Shown: positions 63,352 to 64,000 of the stretch, in pieces
Layout of the letters: each line of letters begins with the position of its first letter
Numbering within the stretch: position 1 is the first letter of the stretch
Assembly (NCBI RefSeq): GCF_010728325.1
Contig: NZ_AP022570.1
Span: forward strand, 682,001 to 746,000
Direction: 5' to 3'
From: Mycolicibacterium poriferae
GTDB taxonomy: Bacteria > Actinomycetota > Actinomycetes > Mycobacteriales > Mycobacteriaceae
DNA: 64,000 nt
Notes under the pieces: model-generated
What the model was told of the DNA's origin: nothing
The model's input: only the letters and a program-made list of their open reading frames with translations
Database searches by the model: none
Program-made: the position numbers and the translations under genes

Positions 63352-64000
63352 ATGACAGACGACAAGATGCTGGCCCGTATTGCCGCGTTGCTGCGCCAGG
63401 CCGAGGGCACCGACAACCCGCACGAGGCCGAGGCGTTCATGGCCGCAGCCCAGCGGCTGGCCACCGCGACGTCGATCGATCTCGCCGTCGCGCGCTCGCA
63501 CTCGGACAAGCGCACCGCAGCGCAGGCCCCGGTGCAGCGCACCATCACCATCGGTGAGGCCGGCACCCGCGGATTGCGCACTTACGTCCAGCTTTTCGTC
63601 TTGATCGCCGCCGCCAACGACGTCAAGTGCGACATCGCCTCCAACTCCACGTTCGTCTACGCCTACGGCTTCGCCGAGGAGATCGACACCAGCCACACGC
63701 TCTACACGAGCCTCGTGCTGCAGATGGTGCGGGCGTCCAACGACTACATCGCCTCCGGCGCGCACCGGCCGACCCCGACGATCACCGCCCGGATCAACTT
63801 CCAGCTCGCGTTCGGCGCCCGCGTCGGTAAGCGGCTGGCCGATGCGCGGGAACAGGCCCAGCAGGAGGCCACCAAGGGTCCGGCGGCGGCGCCGGGCACC
63901 GCGATCGCCCTGCGCGACAAGGATCTGGAGTTGAAGGACTACTACCGTCAGGCTTCCCGGGCGCGCGGGACGTGGCGCGCGACGAGTGCGACCGCCGGGT
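63352..64000 (+). CDS. DUF2786-domain protein (partial, runs off the window)
   Basis: The first 216 residues are visible and no stop is reached. The N-terminal DUF2786 domain is clear (MLARIAALLRQAEGTDNPHE and AFMAAAQRLATATSIDLAVA). A second region with HTLYTSLVLQMVRASNDYIA and RINFQLAFGARVGKRLADAR follows, as in M. tuberculosis Rv0184, which occupies this place after the lipase. The function is unknown; the domain occurs with phage and DNA-related proteins. ATG 63352 follows TAACCT by 7 nt, a leaderless layout. Confidence 0.85.
   Translation, partial: MTDDKMLARIAALLRQAEGTDNPHEAEAFMAAAQRLATATSIDLAVARSHSDKRTAAQAPVQRTITIGEAGTRGLRTYVQLFVLIAAANDVKCDIASNSTFVYAYGFAEEIDTSHTLYTSLVLQMVRASNDYIASGAHRPTPTITARINFQLAFGARVGKRLADAREQAQQEATKGPAAAPGTAIALRDKDLELKDYYRQASRARGTWRATSATAG

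Overview
The window is high-GC actinobacterial chromosome, most probably a fast-growing Mycolicibacterium/Mycobacterium. Three things point there: an mce1-type locus with mce1R, fadD5, yrbE, mce and mam genes; ptpB, fadE2 and pntAA-pntAB-pntB in the same order as M. tuberculosis Rv0153c-Rv0157 (recalled from memory); and many GTG starts placed 6-8 nt after a TANNNT -10 box with no Shine-Dalgarno, which is the mycobacterial leaderless pattern. No rRNA, tRNA, CRISPR array, integrase or transposase was seen.

Layout. 0.2-6.1 kb holds a complete fructose phosphotransferase system: ptsH, fruA, fruK and fruR on the minus strand, divergent from ptsI. 6.2-12.6 kb holds small conserved proteins, an FAD-dependent amine-oxidase-like enzyme, a 928-residue LuxR/ATPase regulator and a DUF5995 protein. 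12.7-15.8 kb is a compact, CTC-leucine-rich, probably imported module: a CRP-type site, a CstA-type transporter, a 91-residue protein ending in Cys-Cys, and an ArsA/Get3-type ATPase. A pirin and a 390-bp block of palindromic and tandem repeats follow. 17.4-30.2 kb carries a FUSC transporter, two divergent TetR regulators, a SAM methyltransferase, an aldehyde dehydrogenase/SDR/quinone reductase/HAD run, a second methyltransferase, a DUF456 protein, ptpB and fadE2.

30.3-35.9 kb is a regulator island built around an imperfect segmental duplication. The order ANTAR-type gene, 19-bp-arm hairpin, His-rich secreted peptide on the other strand, response regulator occurs twice. One response regulator copy is a remnant with an internal 246-bp deletion; the other is intact and followed by its histidine kinase. 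36.2-39.1 kb is the proton-translocating transhydrogenase operon.

39.2-44.4 kb leads into mce1: a zinc-ribbon protein, a 36-residue small gene, a TetR regulator with a recognisable operator, a DUF72 protein, an SRPBCC protein, mce1R and fadD5. 44.6-52.0 kb is the mce1 operon and it is badly damaged. yrbE1A has two frameshifts, yrbE1B an amber codon, mce1A is fused to the end of mce1C with mce1B and roughly 2.7 kb missing, mce1D lacks a normal start and is frameshifted, and mce1F has a late frameshift. mce1E and the four downstream mam genes look intact. No frameshift was noticed elsewhere in the window, so this is either recent inactivation of the lipid importer or a locally faulty assembly.

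55-64 kb returns to ordinary mycobacterial content: a fructosamine-kinase-like protein, a phosphodiester glycosidase, an SRPBCC protein, a PQQ-type sugar dehydrogenase lipoprotein, a second pirin divergent from a MarR regulator, sigG divergent from the monoacylglycerol lipase, a lipoprotein hydrolase, and the start of a DUF2786 protein that runs off the window.
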